A stretch of DNA of 64,000 nucleotides, taken from the NCBI GenBank assembly GCA_937139335.1, contig CAKZPN010000065.1, forward strand, positions 61,034 through 125,033. Reading direction: 5' to 3'. A model generated the notes under the pieces. It ran no database searches and had not been told where the DNA came from. It saw only the letters and a program-made list of their open reading frames with translations. This DNA comes from an uncultured Roseicyclus sp. Lineage in GTDB: Bacteria > Pseudomonadota > Alphaproteobacteria > Rhodobacterales > Rhodobacteraceae. The first letter of the stretch is position 1. The number at the start of each line of letters is the position of its first letter. Positions 1 to 8,800 of the stretch are shown piece after piece. The translations under genes were made by a program, and so were the position numbers.

Positions 1-305
1 TCTCGATCGGCGTCGACAGCAACCAAAACTACCTGCACCCCGGTTCGGTCCTGACCTCGATGCTCAAGCGTGTGGATGTCGCCGTCTACGACGCGTTCAC
101 CACCGGCACCGAACTGGAAACCGGCATCCATGTCTTCGGTCTCGCCGAAGAGGGCGTGGGCTATGCGCTTGACGAATTCAACTCCGATCTCATCACCGAG
201 GAGATGATGGCCGCCGTCGACGCCGCGCGCGCCTCGATCATCGCGGGCGAGACCGTGGTCCACAACTTCTCGGACGACGGCACCTGCCCCGTGCAGATGC
301 AGTGA
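1..305 (+). CDS. BMP-family nucleoside ABC transporter substrate-binding protein (C-terminal part)
   Basis: Only the last 100 codons are present; the gene enters from the left edge in the frame starting at base 3 and stops with TGA at 303-305. The visible part begins SIGVDSNQNYLHPGSVLTS, the pattern of the C-terminal lobe of BmpA/PnrA (Med) lipoproteins, in which a conserved 'GVDxDQ' strand precedes 'TSxLKRVDVAVYDAF'. Family members are periplasmic lipoproteins that bind purine nucleosides. The genes that follow (two-domain ATPase, two permeases, nucleoside phosphorylase) agree with nucleoside uptake. The signal peptide and lipobox lie outside the window. Confidence 0.9.
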   Translation, partial: SIGVDSNQNYLHPGSVLTSMLKRVDVAVYDAFTTGTELETGIHVFGLAEEGVGYALDEFNSDLITEEMMAAVDAARASIIAGETVVHNFSDDGTCPVQMQ

Positions 306-395
306 ACCGCTGAGACACAGACCCTGGCGCGGGCCGCGGTGCGCAAGACGCCGCGGCCCGTTCCACATCGGACCGACACCGGGGACCAGATCGGC

Positions 396-1931
396 ATGAC
401 GACAGATGCGCCCGCCATCGAACTGAAGGGCATTTCCAAGGCCTTCGGCCCGGTTCAGGCCAACAGGGACATCACCATGTCCGTGGCCCGCGGCACGATC
501 CACGGCATCGTGGGCGAGAACGGCGCGGGCAAGTCGACGCTGATGTCGATCCTCTACGGCTTCTACAAGGCCGACCGGGGCGAGATCTTCATCAACGGCA
601 AGCTCACGCCGATCCCCGACAGCCAGGCCGCCATCCGCGCCGGCATCGGGATGGTCCACCAGCATTTCAAGCTGGTCGAGAATTTCACCGTGGTGGAAAA
701 CGTGATCCTGGGTGCAGAGGATGGCGCGCTGCTGCGCCCCTCCATCGCCAAGGCGCGCAAGCTGCTGACGGAGCTCGCCAAGGATTACGGGCTGAACGTG
801 GACCCCGACGCGGTAGTCGAGGACCTGAGCGTCGGCCACCAGCAGCGCGTCGAGATTCTCAAGCAGCTCTATCGCCAGGCCGACATCCTGATCCTCGATG
901 AGCCGACCGGCGTGCTGACGCCGTCGGAGGCCGACCAGCTCTTCCGCATCCTCGAGCGGCTGCGGGAAGAGGGCAAGACCATCATTCTCATCACCCACAA
1001 GCTGCGCGAGATCATGGAAATCACCGATACGGTGAGCGTGATGCGCCGGGGCGAGATGACGAACACGGTCAAGACCTCCGACACCTCTCCCGCCGAACTG
1101 GCCGAGATGATGGTGGGCCGCAAGGTGCTGCTGGAGGTCGACAAGCCGCCCGCGACGCCCGGCGAGGTGGTGCTGAAGGTCGAGGACCTGCGCGTCAGCC
1201 GAGGCGGGGTGGAGCGCGTGAAGGGCGTGTCCTTCGAGATCCGGCGCGGTGAGATCCTGGGCATCGCGGGTGTCGCCGGCAATGGCCAGACCGAACTGCT
1301 CGAGGTGCTAGGGGGCATGATCCCGGCGCAGGGCGGCACGGTCTCGCTGTTCGGCGAGCCGATCGACATCACCGGCAAGCATTCAAACGGCCAGACCCGG
1401 CGCGCCCGCGGCATCGGCCATGTTCCCGAGGACCGGCAGGACGAGGGGCTGATCATGCCCTACGAGGCCTGGGAGAACGTGGCCTTCGGCTATCACAAGG
1501 ACCCGAGATACAACTCCGGCATCCTGATGAACCATGCCGCGATCAAGGATGACTGCGTCGACAAGATGCAGCGCTACGACGTGCGCCCCCCGAACCCGCG
1601 CCTGCCCGCGCGCAACTTTTCCGGCGGCAACCAGCAAAAGATCGTCGTCGCCCGCGAGATGGACCGAGCGCCCGACCTGCTGCTCGTCGGACAGCCCACC
1701 CGCGGCGTCGACATCGGCGCGATCGAGTTCATCCACAAGCAGATCATCGCGCTGCGCGACCAGGGCAAGGCGATCCTGCTGGTCTCGGTGGAACTGGACG
1801 AGATCATGGGCCTGTCGGACCGCATCGCCGTCATGTTCGACGGCCGCATCATGGGCGAACGCCTGCCCTCGGAGACCGACCAGAACGAGTTGGGCCTGCT
1901 CATGGCCGGCGTGACCGAGGGGGCCGCCTGA
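396..1931 (+). CDS. ABC transporter ATP-binding protein, nucleoside (BMP) type, two ATPase domains
   Basis: A 511-residue protein with two fused nucleotide-binding domains, as in sugar/nucleoside importers of the RbsA/YufO type. Domain 1 has a normal Walker A (GENGAGKST) and Walker B (ILILDEPT). Domain 2 has the degenerate Walker A GVAGNGQTE and the signature FSGGNQQK, the asymmetry typical of this class. I start at ATG 396; an upstream in-frame start at 339 would add 19 residues (MRKTPRPV...) that do not look like the family. The stop overlaps the next start by one base (TGATG), so translation is probably coupled. It would power nucleoside import with the two permeases at 1931 and 3742. Confidence 0.93.
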   Translation: MTTDAPAIELKGISKAFGPVQANRDITMSVARGTIHGIVGENGAGKSTLMSILYGFYKADRGEIFINGKLTPIPDSQAAIRAGIGMVHQHFKLVENFTVVENVILGAEDGALLRPSIAKARKLLTELAKDYGLNVDPDAVVEDLSVGHQQRVEILKQLYRQADILILDEPTGVLTPSEADQLFRILERLREEGKTIILITHKLREIMEITDTVSVMRRGEMTNTVKTSDTSPAELAEMMVGRKVLLEVDKPPATPGEVVLKVEDLRVSRGGVERVKGVSFEIRRGEILGIAGVAGNGQTELLEVLGGMIPAQGGTVSLFGEPIDITGKHSNGQTRRARGIGHVPEDRQDEGLIMPYEAWENVAFGYHKDPRYNSGILMNHAAIKDDCVDKMQRYDVRPPNPRLPARNFSGGNQQKIVVAREMDRAPDLLLVGQPTRGVDIGAIEFIHKQIIALRDQGKAILLVSVELDEIMGLSDRIAVMFDGRIMGERLPSETDQNELGLLMAGVTEGAA

Positions 1932-3106
1932 TGGACAAGATGCCGAAATGGGCCGATGTCCTGCTGATCCCGCTCATCAGCGTCGTCCTCGCGCTGCTGG
2001 TCTCGGGCCTTGTCGTGGCGCTGATCGGGGAGAGCCCGGTGCGCGCAATGGAGGTCATGGTGCGCGGCGCCTTCGGCTCGGCCTATGGCTGGGGCTACAC
2101 GCTCTATTATGCGACCAATTTCATCTTCACCGGGCTGGCGGTGGCCGTGGCCTTTCACGCCCGCATGTTCAACATCGGCGGCGAGGGGCAGGCGGCGATC
2201 GGCGGGCTTGGCGTCGCGGTGATCCTGCTGGGCGTGGCTTGGCCGCACTGGACCATCGCGCTTTTAGCCGCCATCGCCTTCTCGGCGCTGTTCGGGGCGG
2301 CCTGGGCGGCGATCCCGGCTTACCTGCAAGCCAAACGCGGCAGCCACATCGTGATCACCACGATCATGTTCAACTACATTGCCGCCTCGCTGTTGGTCTA
2401 CCTGCTGGTCAACGTGTTTCGCGTGCCGGGGTCGATGGCGCCCGAAAGCGGCCGCTTCGCCGAGCCGGCGCACCTGCCTTCCGCCTCGGATTTCGCGGGG
2501 TTCCTGGGCTTTCCCGCCTCCGCGCCGCTGAACATCTCGTTCTTCATCGCGCTTCTCGCCTGCGTCTTCGTCTGGGTGCTGATCTGGCGCACGCGGCTGG
2601 GCTACGAAATCCGGTCCTTCGGCCATTCCGAGACCGCCGCGGTTTACGCGGGCATCAACCCGACGCGGATCATCATGATCTCCATGCTGATCTCGGGCGG
2701 GCTGGCCGGCATGATGGCGATCAACGTGGTGATGGGCGAGGCGGAGCGGCTGGTGCTCGACTTCGTCGAGGGCGCGGGGTTCGTCGGCATCGCGGTCGCC
2801 CTGATGGGCCGGTCGCACCCGGTGGGCGTGGTTCTGGCGGCGCTCTTGTTCGGGGCGCTCTACCAGGGCGGAGCCGAGCTTCAGTTCGAGATGCCCGCGA
2901 TCAGTCGCGAGATGGTGGTGGTGATTCAGGCGCTGGTGATCCTGTTCACCGGCGCACTCGACAACATGGTGCGGATGCCGATGGAACGGCTGTTCCTCGC
3001 GCTCCGCCCGCGCGGCGCGGTGGGGGCGGAGGCCAACCCGGTCCCGACTTCGCCGGTGGAGCCGCACGAGCCGCCCAAGGTCGATCCGCAGGGGAGTGAC
3101 AGATGA
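1931..3106 (+). CDS. Nucleoside ABC transporter permease 1
   Basis: A 391-residue, strongly hydrophobic inner-membrane protein of the branched-chain amino acid/ribose type permease family (BPD_transp_2). The segment FNIGGEGQAAIGGLG is the characteristic 'NIGxEGQ' cytoplasmic loop of BMP-type nucleoside permeases. The C-terminal tail (about residues 365-391) is hydrophilic and rich in Pro and Glu. It overlaps the ATPase stop by one base and the next gene (LysE) by four bases (ATGA). Confidence 0.92.
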   Translation: MDKMPKWADVLLIPLISVVLALLVSGLVVALIGESPVRAMEVMVRGAFGSAYGWGYTLYYATNFIFTGLAVAVAFHARMFNIGGEGQAAIGGLGVAVILLGVAWPHWTIALLAAIAFSALFGAAWAAIPAYLQAKRGSHIVITTIMFNYIAASLLVYLLVNVFRVPGSMAPESGRFAEPAHLPSASDFAGFLGFPASAPLNISFFIALLACVFVWVLIWRTRLGYEIRSFGHSETAAVYAGINPTRIIMISMLISGGLAGMMAINVVMGEAERLVLDFVEGAGFVGIAVALMGRSHPVGVVLAALLFGALYQGGAELQFEMPAISREMVVVIQALVILFTGALDNMVRMPMERLFLALRPRGAVGAEANPVPTSPVEPHEPPKVDPQGSDR

Positions 3107-3738
3107 CCGAGTTTCTTCCCTTCCTCCCCGGCTTCATCGCCGCCTACGGCATCCTGCTCGTCGCGGCCTCGTCGCCCGGCCCGGCAGTGGCGCTGCTCAT
3201 GGGCATCTCGATGACACAGGGGCGCAAGGCGGCGCTGGTCACGACCATCGGCATCGCCTGCGGCAGCACGATCATCAACCTCGCCACGCTCATCGGCGTC
3301 GGCTTGCTGCTGGCGCAGGCGGCCTGGGCGATGACTGTGCTGCGGCTGATCGGGGCGGCGTATCTTACCTGGCTCGCCTGGGGCGCGTTCCGCAAGGCGG
3401 TGCACCCGCCCGTCATCGCCGCCGCACCCGTCACCGCGCATTCGGCCCCGCGCCTGTTCCTGACCGGCTTCCTGCTGCAGGTCACGAACCCCAAGGCCAT
3501 CGTCTTCTGGCTCGCCATCGCCTCGATCGGGGCGACGCAGGGCGGCGGACCGGGCATCGTCGCGCTGTTCGTCGCGGGGGCCTTCGCGATCTCCTTCGCC
3601 TGCCACGCCGCCTGGGCGGTGTTCTTGTCGGCCGCGCCGATCCGCGCGCTCTACACGCGCGCGCGCCGCTGGATCGAGGCGACACTGGGCGTGCTCTTCA
3701 CGCTCTTCGCCATCCGGCTGGCGACGGAAAGGGGCTGA
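3103..3738 (+). CDS. LysE family translocator (amino acid/metabolite exporter)
   Basis: A 211-residue membrane protein with about six hydrophobic segments. The N-terminal 'AASSPGPAVALLMG' is the conserved LysE/RhtB signature, and 'TGFLLQVTNPKAIVFW' is the second conserved block of the family. LysE/RhtB proteins export amino acids such as lysine, homoserine or threonine; the substrate here cannot be told from sequence. The position is odd: it sits between the two permease genes of the nucleoside importer, overlapping permease 1 by 4 nt and ending 3 nt before permease 2. It is therefore almost certainly co-transcribed and translationally coupled with an importer of opposite polarity. Confidence 0.9.
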   Translation: MTEFLPFLPGFIAAYGILLVAASSPGPAVALLMGISMTQGRKAALVTTIGIACGSTIINLATLIGVGLLLAQAAWAMTVLRLIGAAYLTWLAWGAFRKAVHPPVIAAAPVTAHSAPRLFLTGFLLQVTNPKAIVFWLAIASIGATQGGGPGIVALFVAGAFAISFACHAAWAVFLSAAPIRALYTRARRWIEATLGVLFTLFAIRLATERG

Positions 3739-3741
3739 GCC

Positions 3742-4719
3742 ATGGATTTCCTCACGATCCTCCAGATCCTCGACAGCACCGTCCGGCTCGCGACGCCGCT
3801 GCTGCTGGCCTGCCTCGCCGGCCTCTATTCGGAACGGGCCGGGGTCTTCGACATCGGGCTCGAGGGCAAGATCCTCGCCTCCGCCTTCTTCTCGGCGGCG
3901 GTCGCCTTCACCTCGGGCTGGGTCTGGATCGGCCTGCTCGCGGGCATCGGCGCCTCGATGGTGCTGGCGGCGCTGCATGGCGTGGCCTCCATCACCTTCC
4001 GCGGAAACCAACTCATCTCGGGCGTCGCGATCAACTTCCTCGCCGCCGGCCTCACCGTGGTGATCGCGCAGACCTGGTTCCGGCAGGGGGGGCGCACGCC
4101 TGCACTGTCTGGCGACGGGCGCTTCGAGAACGTGGTCCTGCCCGGCGCGGAATCGACCATTCGTGGCATCGCGCAGCAGGGTCCGCTGGGGCAGGTCTAT
4201 TCCGAACTGATCTCGGGCCATTCCATCCTTGTCTACATCGCGCTGGCCATCGTGCCGCTGACATGGTGGGTGCTCTACCGCACGCGCTTCGGCCTGCGCC
4301 TGCGCGCCGTGGGCGAGAACCCGGCAGCCGTGGACACCGCCGGCGTGTCGGTTGTGGCGCTGCGCTTTTCGGCCGTGCTGATCGCGGGCGTGCTCTGCGG
4401 CTTGGCCGGTGCCTACCTGTCCACGGCGCTGTCGGCGGGCTTTGTCCGCGACATGAGCGCGGGCCGCGGCTTCATCGCGCTGGCGGCGCTGATCTTCGCC
4501 AAGTGGCGGCCATGGTACGCGCTGTCGGCCTGCCTGCTGTTCGGGTTCTTCGACGCGGTCGGCAACCGCTACCAGAACATCCAGCTGGGCGAGATCGTGG
4601 TGCCGGTGCAGTTCATGCAGGCCCTGCCCTACATTTTGGTGGTGATCGTGCTGGCGGGCCTCGTGGGCAAGGCCATACCGCCGCGCGCCGGGGGGGAGCC
4701 CTATGTCAAGGAACGCTGA
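3742..4719 (+). CDS. Nucleoside ABC transporter permease 2
   Basis: A 325-residue polytopic membrane protein of the same permease family as the gene at 1931. It shows 'LYSERAGVFDIGLEGKIL', the diagnostic '(S)ERAGVxNIGxEG' loop of the second permease of BMP-type nucleoside transporters. It starts 3 nt after the LysE stop and its 3' end overlaps the downstream phosphorylase gene by 17 nt. The two permeases plus the double ATPase should form one inner-membrane importer. Confidence 0.92.
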   Translation: MDFLTILQILDSTVRLATPLLLACLAGLYSERAGVFDIGLEGKILASAFFSAAVAFTSGWVWIGLLAGIGASMVLAALHGVASITFRGNQLISGVAINFLAAGLTVVIAQTWFRQGGRTPALSGDGRFENVVLPGAESTIRGIAQQGPLGQVYSELISGHSILVYIALAIVPLTWWVLYRTRFGLRLRAVGENPAAVDTAGVSVVALRFSAVLIAGVLCGLAGAYLSTALSAGFVRDMSAGRGFIALAALIFAKWRPWYALSACLLFGFFDAVGNRYQNIQLGEIVVPVQFMQALPYILVVIVLAGLVGKAIPPRAGGEPYVKER

Positions 4720-5506
4720 AGACCTCGCCGCCCTGATCCGCGACCGCGCCGGGTCCGAGCCACCCGCCTACGGCTTCGTGCTCGGCTCGGGCCTCGGGCA
4801 CATCGCCGACACGGTCGACGGCGTGGCGATCGACTACGCCGACCTGCCGGGCTTTCCCCATGCCGGCGTGTCGGGCCACAACCCCAAACTCGTGATCGGC
4901 GATCTGGCAGGCACGCGCGTCGCGATCTTCGGCGGCCGCGCGCATTACTACGAAAGCGGGCGCGGCGACGCGATGCGCCTGCCGCTCGAGGTGCTGAAGG
5001 CGCTGGGGGGCGAGCGGCTGATCCTGACCAACGCGGCGGGGTCCATGCACCCGGACCTGAACCCCGGCGACCTGATGCTGCTGAACGACCACATCAACTT
5101 CTCGGGCCTGAACCCGCTGATCGGCGAGAAGACAGACGCCCGCTTTGTGCCGATGACCGAGGCGCATGATCCGGGCCTTCGTGCTGCGCTGAAAACTGCG
5201 GCCGGAGCCGAGGGCGTGGCCCTGATGGAAGGGGTCTATGCCTGGTATTCCGGCCCGTCCTTCGAGACGCCCGCCGAAATCCGGGCGATCCGCACGCTCG
5301 GCGCCGACGCCGTCGGCATGTCCACGGTCCCCGAGGTGATCCTGGCGCGGTTTCTCGGCCTCAGGGTCGCCGCCGTCTCGACCATCACCAACAAGGCCGC
5401 GGGCCTCTCGGAAGAGCAGATCAGCCACGAGCACACGAAGGCCATGGCGCCGCTGGGCGCGGCCAAGCTGGAGAAGATCCTGCGCCGGATGCTGCGGAGC
5501 GGCTGA
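4703..5506 (+). CDS. Purine-nucleoside phosphorylase, trimeric (PunA/XapA-like)
   Basis: A 267-residue member of the MTAP/PNP family 2. The N-terminal phosphate-binding motif VLGSGLGHIAD, the 'GHNPKLVIG' strand, 'GRAHYYESG' and 'TNAAGSMHPDLNPGD' are all in family order. The active-site block 'FETPAEIRAIRTLGADAVGMSTVPE' (shown in pieces in the sequence around residues 190-215) carries the base-binding Glu and the Met of the purine pocket. It phosphorolyses purine nucleosides to base plus ribose-1-phosphate. It starts inside the permease 2 gene (17-nt overlap), so imported nucleosides are cleaved by an enzyme made from the same transcript. Confidence 0.93.
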   Translation: MSRNAEDLAALIRDRAGSEPPAYGFVLGSGLGHIADTVDGVAIDYADLPGFPHAGVSGHNPKLVIGDLAGTRVAIFGGRAHYYESGRGDAMRLPLEVLKALGGERLILTNAAGSMHPDLNPGDLMLLNDHINFSGLNPLIGEKTDARFVPMTEAHDPGLRAALKTAAGAEGVALMEGVYAWYSGPSFETPAEIRAIRTLGADAVGMSTVPEVILARFLGLRVAAVSTITNKAAGLSEEQISHEHTKAMAPLGAAKLEKILRRMLRSG

Positions 5507-5509
5507 GCC

Positions 5510-6214
5510 TCAGGCGAAGGCCGCCTCCAACGCGATCTCGACCATGTCGCGGAAACTCGATTGCCGGTCGGCGGATGGCAGCGCCTCCTGCGTCAGCAAA
5601 TGGTCCGAGATCGTCAGCACCGCCAGCGCCCGCACTCCGTAGCGCGCGGCGAGGATATACAGCTCCGCCGCCTCCATCTCCACCGCCAGCACGCCGTGGC
5701 GGGTCATCTGCTCATTCAGATCGGGGCGTTCGTCATAGAACACGTCGGACGAATAGATCCCGCCAACATGGGTCGCGATGCCCCGCGCTTGGGCAGCATC
5801 ATTGGCCGCACGGAGCAGACCGAAATCGGCGCAAGGTGCGAAGTTCAACTCGCGAAAGATACCCCGCGATGGCGTCGACAGCGTCGAGGCCGTCTGCGCC
5901 AGAACGATGTCGCGCAGCTTGACGCTTTCCTGCATCGCGCCCGCCGACCCGATGCGGATCAGCGTTTTCGCGCCGTAATCCCGGATCAGTTCATTTGCGT
6001 AGATTGACAGGCTGGGCATGCCCATGCCCGATCCGTGGATCGTGACGCGATGGCCGCGCCACGTCCCGGTAAAGCCAAGCATTCCCCGCACCTCGTTCAC
6101 GCAAACGGGGTTGTCCAGGAATGTCTCGGCCGCCCATTTGGCCCGGAGTGGATCGCCGGGCATCAGGACCGTTTCCGCGATCTCGCCCGGCTTTGCGCCA
6201 ATATGGACCGTCAT
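5510..6214 (-). CDS. deoD: Purine-nucleoside phosphorylase, DeoD type
   Basis: A 234-residue protein of PNP/UDP family 1. [20 protein letters not shown] opens as in E. coli DeoD. 'GDPLRAKW' supplies phosphate-binding residues, '[13 protein letters not shown]' and 'RIGSAGA' follow, '[10 protein letters not shown]' is the ribose/base-binding stretch and 'TISDH' holds the catalytic Asp. DeoD is a hexameric cytoplasmic enzyme with broad 6-oxo and 6-amino purine nucleoside activity. Its stop codon lies 3 nt from that of the trimeric PNP on the other strand, so two non-homologous-fold-class PNPs sit tail to tail. Confidence 0.95.
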   Translation of the reverse strand: MTVHIGAKPGEIAETVLMPGDPLRAKWAAETFLDNPVCVNEVRGMLGFTGTWRGHRVTIHGSGMGMPSLSIYANELIRDYGAKTLIRIGSAGAMQESVKLRDIVLAQTASTLSTPSRGIFRELNFAPCADFGLLRAANDAAQARGIATHVGGIYSSDVFYDERPDLNEQMTRHGVLAVEMEAAELYILAARYGVRALAVLTISDHLLTQEALPSADRQSSFRDMVEIALEAAFA

Positions 6215-6218
6215 GGCC

Positions 6219-6536
6219 TCAGATGGCCATCGACGACAGGTCTTTGCCCTCGGCCAGCGCCTGTTTCACCCAGGCAGGCTGGCGGCCGCGGCCGGTCCAG
6301 GTCTGGTTGGGGTCGGCGGGGTTGGCGTATTTTGCCACGCCCTTGGTGGTGCTTTTGGTCGTGCTTCTGCCGCCGAGCAATTCCTCAAGCGTATATCCCT
6401 GCTGCTTCGCGACGTCGCGCACAGCGGCCAAGGCGTCAGCCTTGCGCTTTTTTTCGTATCCCTTGATAGCGGCATCCACCTCTTTCTGGTGAGCTTGCAG
6501 TTCCTCAAGGCTCATCTTTTCGATCGCTCTTGCCAT
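6219..6536 (-). CDS. H-NS family nucleoid protein (HvrA-like)
   Basis: A 105-residue basic protein. Residues 1-50 are predicted coiled coil ([23 protein letters not shown]), the oligomerisation region. The C-terminus has '[18 protein letters not shown]', the AT-hook-like DNA-binding loop ([10 protein letters not shown]) of H-NS, followed by [10 protein letters not shown]. Proteins of this size in Rhodobacteraceae include HvrA, known in Rhodobacter as a regulator of photosynthesis genes. It ends 4 nt upstream of deoD and could be co-transcribed with it. Its own targets cannot be inferred. Confidence 0.9.
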   Translation of the reverse strand: MARAIEKMSLEELQAHQKEVDAAIKGYEKKRKADALAAVRDVAKQQGYTLEELLGGRSTTKSTTKGVAKYANPADPNQTWTGRGRQPAWVKQALAEGKDLSSMAI

Positions 6537-6654
6537 TTTTACGATACCCTGGTTGCAGTGAAAACACGCTTGGATTGCCTGAGCGCAATTGCAAAGGCAA
6601 GTGAATTCCTGCGGGCAGGTGTTTCGGGGCGGATTCCGGCGGAGGTGGAATATC

Positions 6655-8622
6655 CTATTCGGCCGCGATTTCCTGCGGGTCGGCCAGCGCGACGATATCC
6701 ATCATGATACGGTTCAACTCGAAATCCTTTGGCGTATAGACCCGCGCAACTCCTAGGGTTTTCAGTTTGCGCGCGTCCTCCTCGGGAATGATGCCCCCAA
6801 CGATAACCGGAATGTGATCGAGACCCGCCTCGCGCAGGCGGTGCATCACCTCCTCGATCAGCGGGACGTGGCTGCCCGAAAGTATCGACAGGCCGATGAC
6901 ATGCACCGTCTCCGCCTTCGCGGCTGCGACGATTTCCTCGGGCGTCAGCCGGATCCCGTCATAGGAAATATCCATGCCGCAATCACGCGCACGAAATGCG
7001 ATTTGCTCGGCGCCGTTGGAATGGCCGTCGAGGCCGGGTTTGCCCACCAGGAACTTCAGGCGCCGGCCCAGCTGGTCGCTGACCGCGTCGACTGCGGCGC
7101 GGATGTCGTCCAGCCCTTCGGTCTTGTTTGACACCGCCTTGGAAACGCCCGTCGGGCCGCGGTATTCGCCATGGACGGCGCGCATGACGCCGGCCCATTC
7201 GCCGGTCGTGACGCCCGCCCGCGCCGCAGCGATCGAGGCCGGCATGACATTGCGCCCCTCGGTGGCGGCAGCGCGCAATCCGGCGAGCGCGGCATTCACC
7301 GCATCCGCGTTGCGCTCGGTCCGCCAATCGTTCAGCCGATTGACCTGGTCCTGTTCCACCGCCGGGTCCACCACCATGATCCCGCCATCCTCGCCCATCA
7401 GAGGCGATGGCTCCGTGGCGGTATATTTATTTACGCCGACAACTACCGTATCGCCCCGCTCGATTGCATTCACGCGATCGGCATTCGATTCCACCAGTCG
7501 CGCCTTCATGTACTCGATCGCGGCAATCGCACCGCCCATCGAGGAGAGATTGGCCAATTCGGCGCGCGCGCCCTCCTTCAACTCCTCGACCTTGGCATCG
7601 ACCACCGGATTGCCGTCGAAAAGATCGCCATATTCCAGCAGATCGGTCTCGAAGGCCATGATCTGCTGCATCCGCATCGACCATTGCTGGTCCCAGGGCC
7701 GGGGAAGGCCCAGCGCCTCGTTCCAGGCCGGCAATTGCACCGCGCGTGCCCGCGCCTTCTTTGACAGCGTCACCGCCAGCATCTCGATCAGGATGCGATA
7801 GACGTTGTTTTCCGGCTGCTGCTCCGTCAGCCCCAGCGAATTGACCTGCACGCCATAGCGGAACCGGCGGTATTTCGGGTCGCTCACGCCATAGCGTTCC
7901 TCGCAGATCTCGTCCCACAGATCGACGAAAGCGCGCATCTTGCACATTTCGGTCACGAAGCGGATGCCCGCGTTCACGAAGAACGAAATGCGGCCCACCA
8001 GCACCGGGAAATCTTGCTCCGGCACACGCGGCTGCAATTCATCCAGCACCGCAATCGCCGTCGCCAGCGCGAACGCCAGTTCCTGCTCCGGCGTCGCGCC
8101 GGCCTCTTGCAAATGATAGGAACACACGTTCATCGGGTTCCATTTCGGCACGTTGGTATAGCAGTACTCCGCCACGTCCGCGATCATCCGCAGGCTGGGT
8201 TTCGGCGGGCAGACATAGGTGCCGCGGCTCAGGTATTCCTTGATCAGGTCGTTCTGCACCGTGCCCTGCAATTGCGCGACATCGGCACCCTGTTCCTCGG
8301 CCACCGCGATATAAAGCGCCAGCAGCCAGGGCGCCGTCGCGTTGATCGTCATCGAGGTGTTCATCTGCTCCAGCGGGATCTCGTCGAAGAGCGCGCGCAT
8401 GTCGCCCAGGTGGCAGACCGGCACGCCCACCTTGCCGACCTCGCCCCGCGCAAGCACGTGGTCGCTGTCGTAGCCCGTCTGCGTCGGCAGGTCGAAGGCG
8501 ACGGACAGGCCCGTCTGACCCTTGGCGAGGTTCCCGCGATAGAGGGCATTGGACGCCTTTGCGGTGGAGTGGCCGGCGTAGGTGCGGATGAGCCAGGGTT
8601 TGTCGCGCGTCGGGGCGGTCAT
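6655..8622 (-). CDS. ecm: Ethylmalonyl-CoA mutase (MeaA-like, coenzyme B12-dependent)
   Basis: A 655-residue B12-dependent mutase that converts (2R)-ethylmalonyl-CoA to methylsuccinyl-CoA in the ethylmalonyl-CoA pathway of acetyl-CoA assimilation. The N-terminal catalytic barrel opens DKPWLIRTYAGHSTAKASN; 'GLSVAFDLPTQTGYDSDH' is the conserved substrate-channel block. The C-terminal B12 domain has GKPGLDGHSNG with the DxHxxG cobalt-ligand motif near residue 530. I choose ATG 8622, with AGGAG 8 nt upstream, over an in-frame ATG at 8640. The single-chain form shorter than methylmalonyl-CoA mutase (about 710 residues) and the N-terminus favour Ecm. It is divergent from the transporter operon at 8801. 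Confidence 0.92.
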   Translation of the reverse strand: MTAPTRDKPWLIRTYAGHSTAKASNALYRGNLAKGQTGLSVAFDLPTQTGYDSDHVLARGEVGKVGVPVCHLGDMRALFDEIPLEQMNTSMTINATAPWLLALYIAVAEEQGADVAQLQGTVQNDLIKEYLSRGTYVCPPKPSLRMIADVAEYCYTNVPKWNPMNVCSYHLQEAGATPEQELAFALATAIAVLDELQPRVPEQDFPVLVGRISFFVNAGIRFVTEMCKMRAFVDLWDEICEERYGVSDPKYRRFRYGVQVNSLGLTEQQPENNVYRILIEMLAVTLSKKARARAVQLPAWNEALGLPRPWDQQWSMRMQQIMAFETDLLEYGDLFDGNPVVDAKVEELKEGARAELANLSSMGGAIAAIEYMKARLVESNADRVNAIERGDTVVVGVNKYTATEPSPLMGEDGGIMVVDPAVEQDQVNRLNDWRTERNADAVNAALAGLRAAATEGRNVMPASIAAARAGVTTGEWAGVMRAVHGEYRGPTGVSKAVSNKTEGLDDIRAAVDAVSDQLGRRLKFLVGKPGLDGHSNGAEQIAFRARDCGMDISYDGIRLTPEEIVAAAKAETVHVIGLSILSGSHVPLIEEVMHRLREAGLDHIPVIVGGIIPEEDARKLKTLGVARVYTPKDFELNRIMMDIVALADPQEIAAE

Positions 8623-8723
8623 GGGGCAGGCTCCTGACATGTCTTGGCAATAAGATTTCGTCTATGGCGGTATATGGAGAATATTATGTCCTTGTCAATT
8701 CGCTGCGTTGCGGCGCGACGGCG

Positions 8724-8751
8724 CGGGTGCAACGACCGGTAACCGCACCCG
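8724..8751. promoter_or_regulatory. 28-bp imperfect dyad, possible operator of the peptide-transporter operon
   Basis: CGGGTGC (8724-8730) and GCACCCG (8745-8751) are perfect inverted arms centred exactly on the palindrome ACCGGT (8735-8740); only the 4-nt spacers break the symmetry. The element lies 50-77 nt before the first gene of the operon at 8801 and about 100 nt before the ecm start, in the divergent intergenic region. No regulator gene is adjacent, so the bound factor is unknown. Confidence 0.4.
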
Positions 8752-8800
8752 TGCAACTGCGCTCTGGCAACGCTCCGCCCCGCGGATTAGCGTTGCGGCC

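Noticed and set aside
2926..4221. 431-codon minus-strand frame over permease and LysE genes
   Set aside because: Antisense of three clear genes; an Arg/Asp/Gly-rich translation typical of a G+C artefact.
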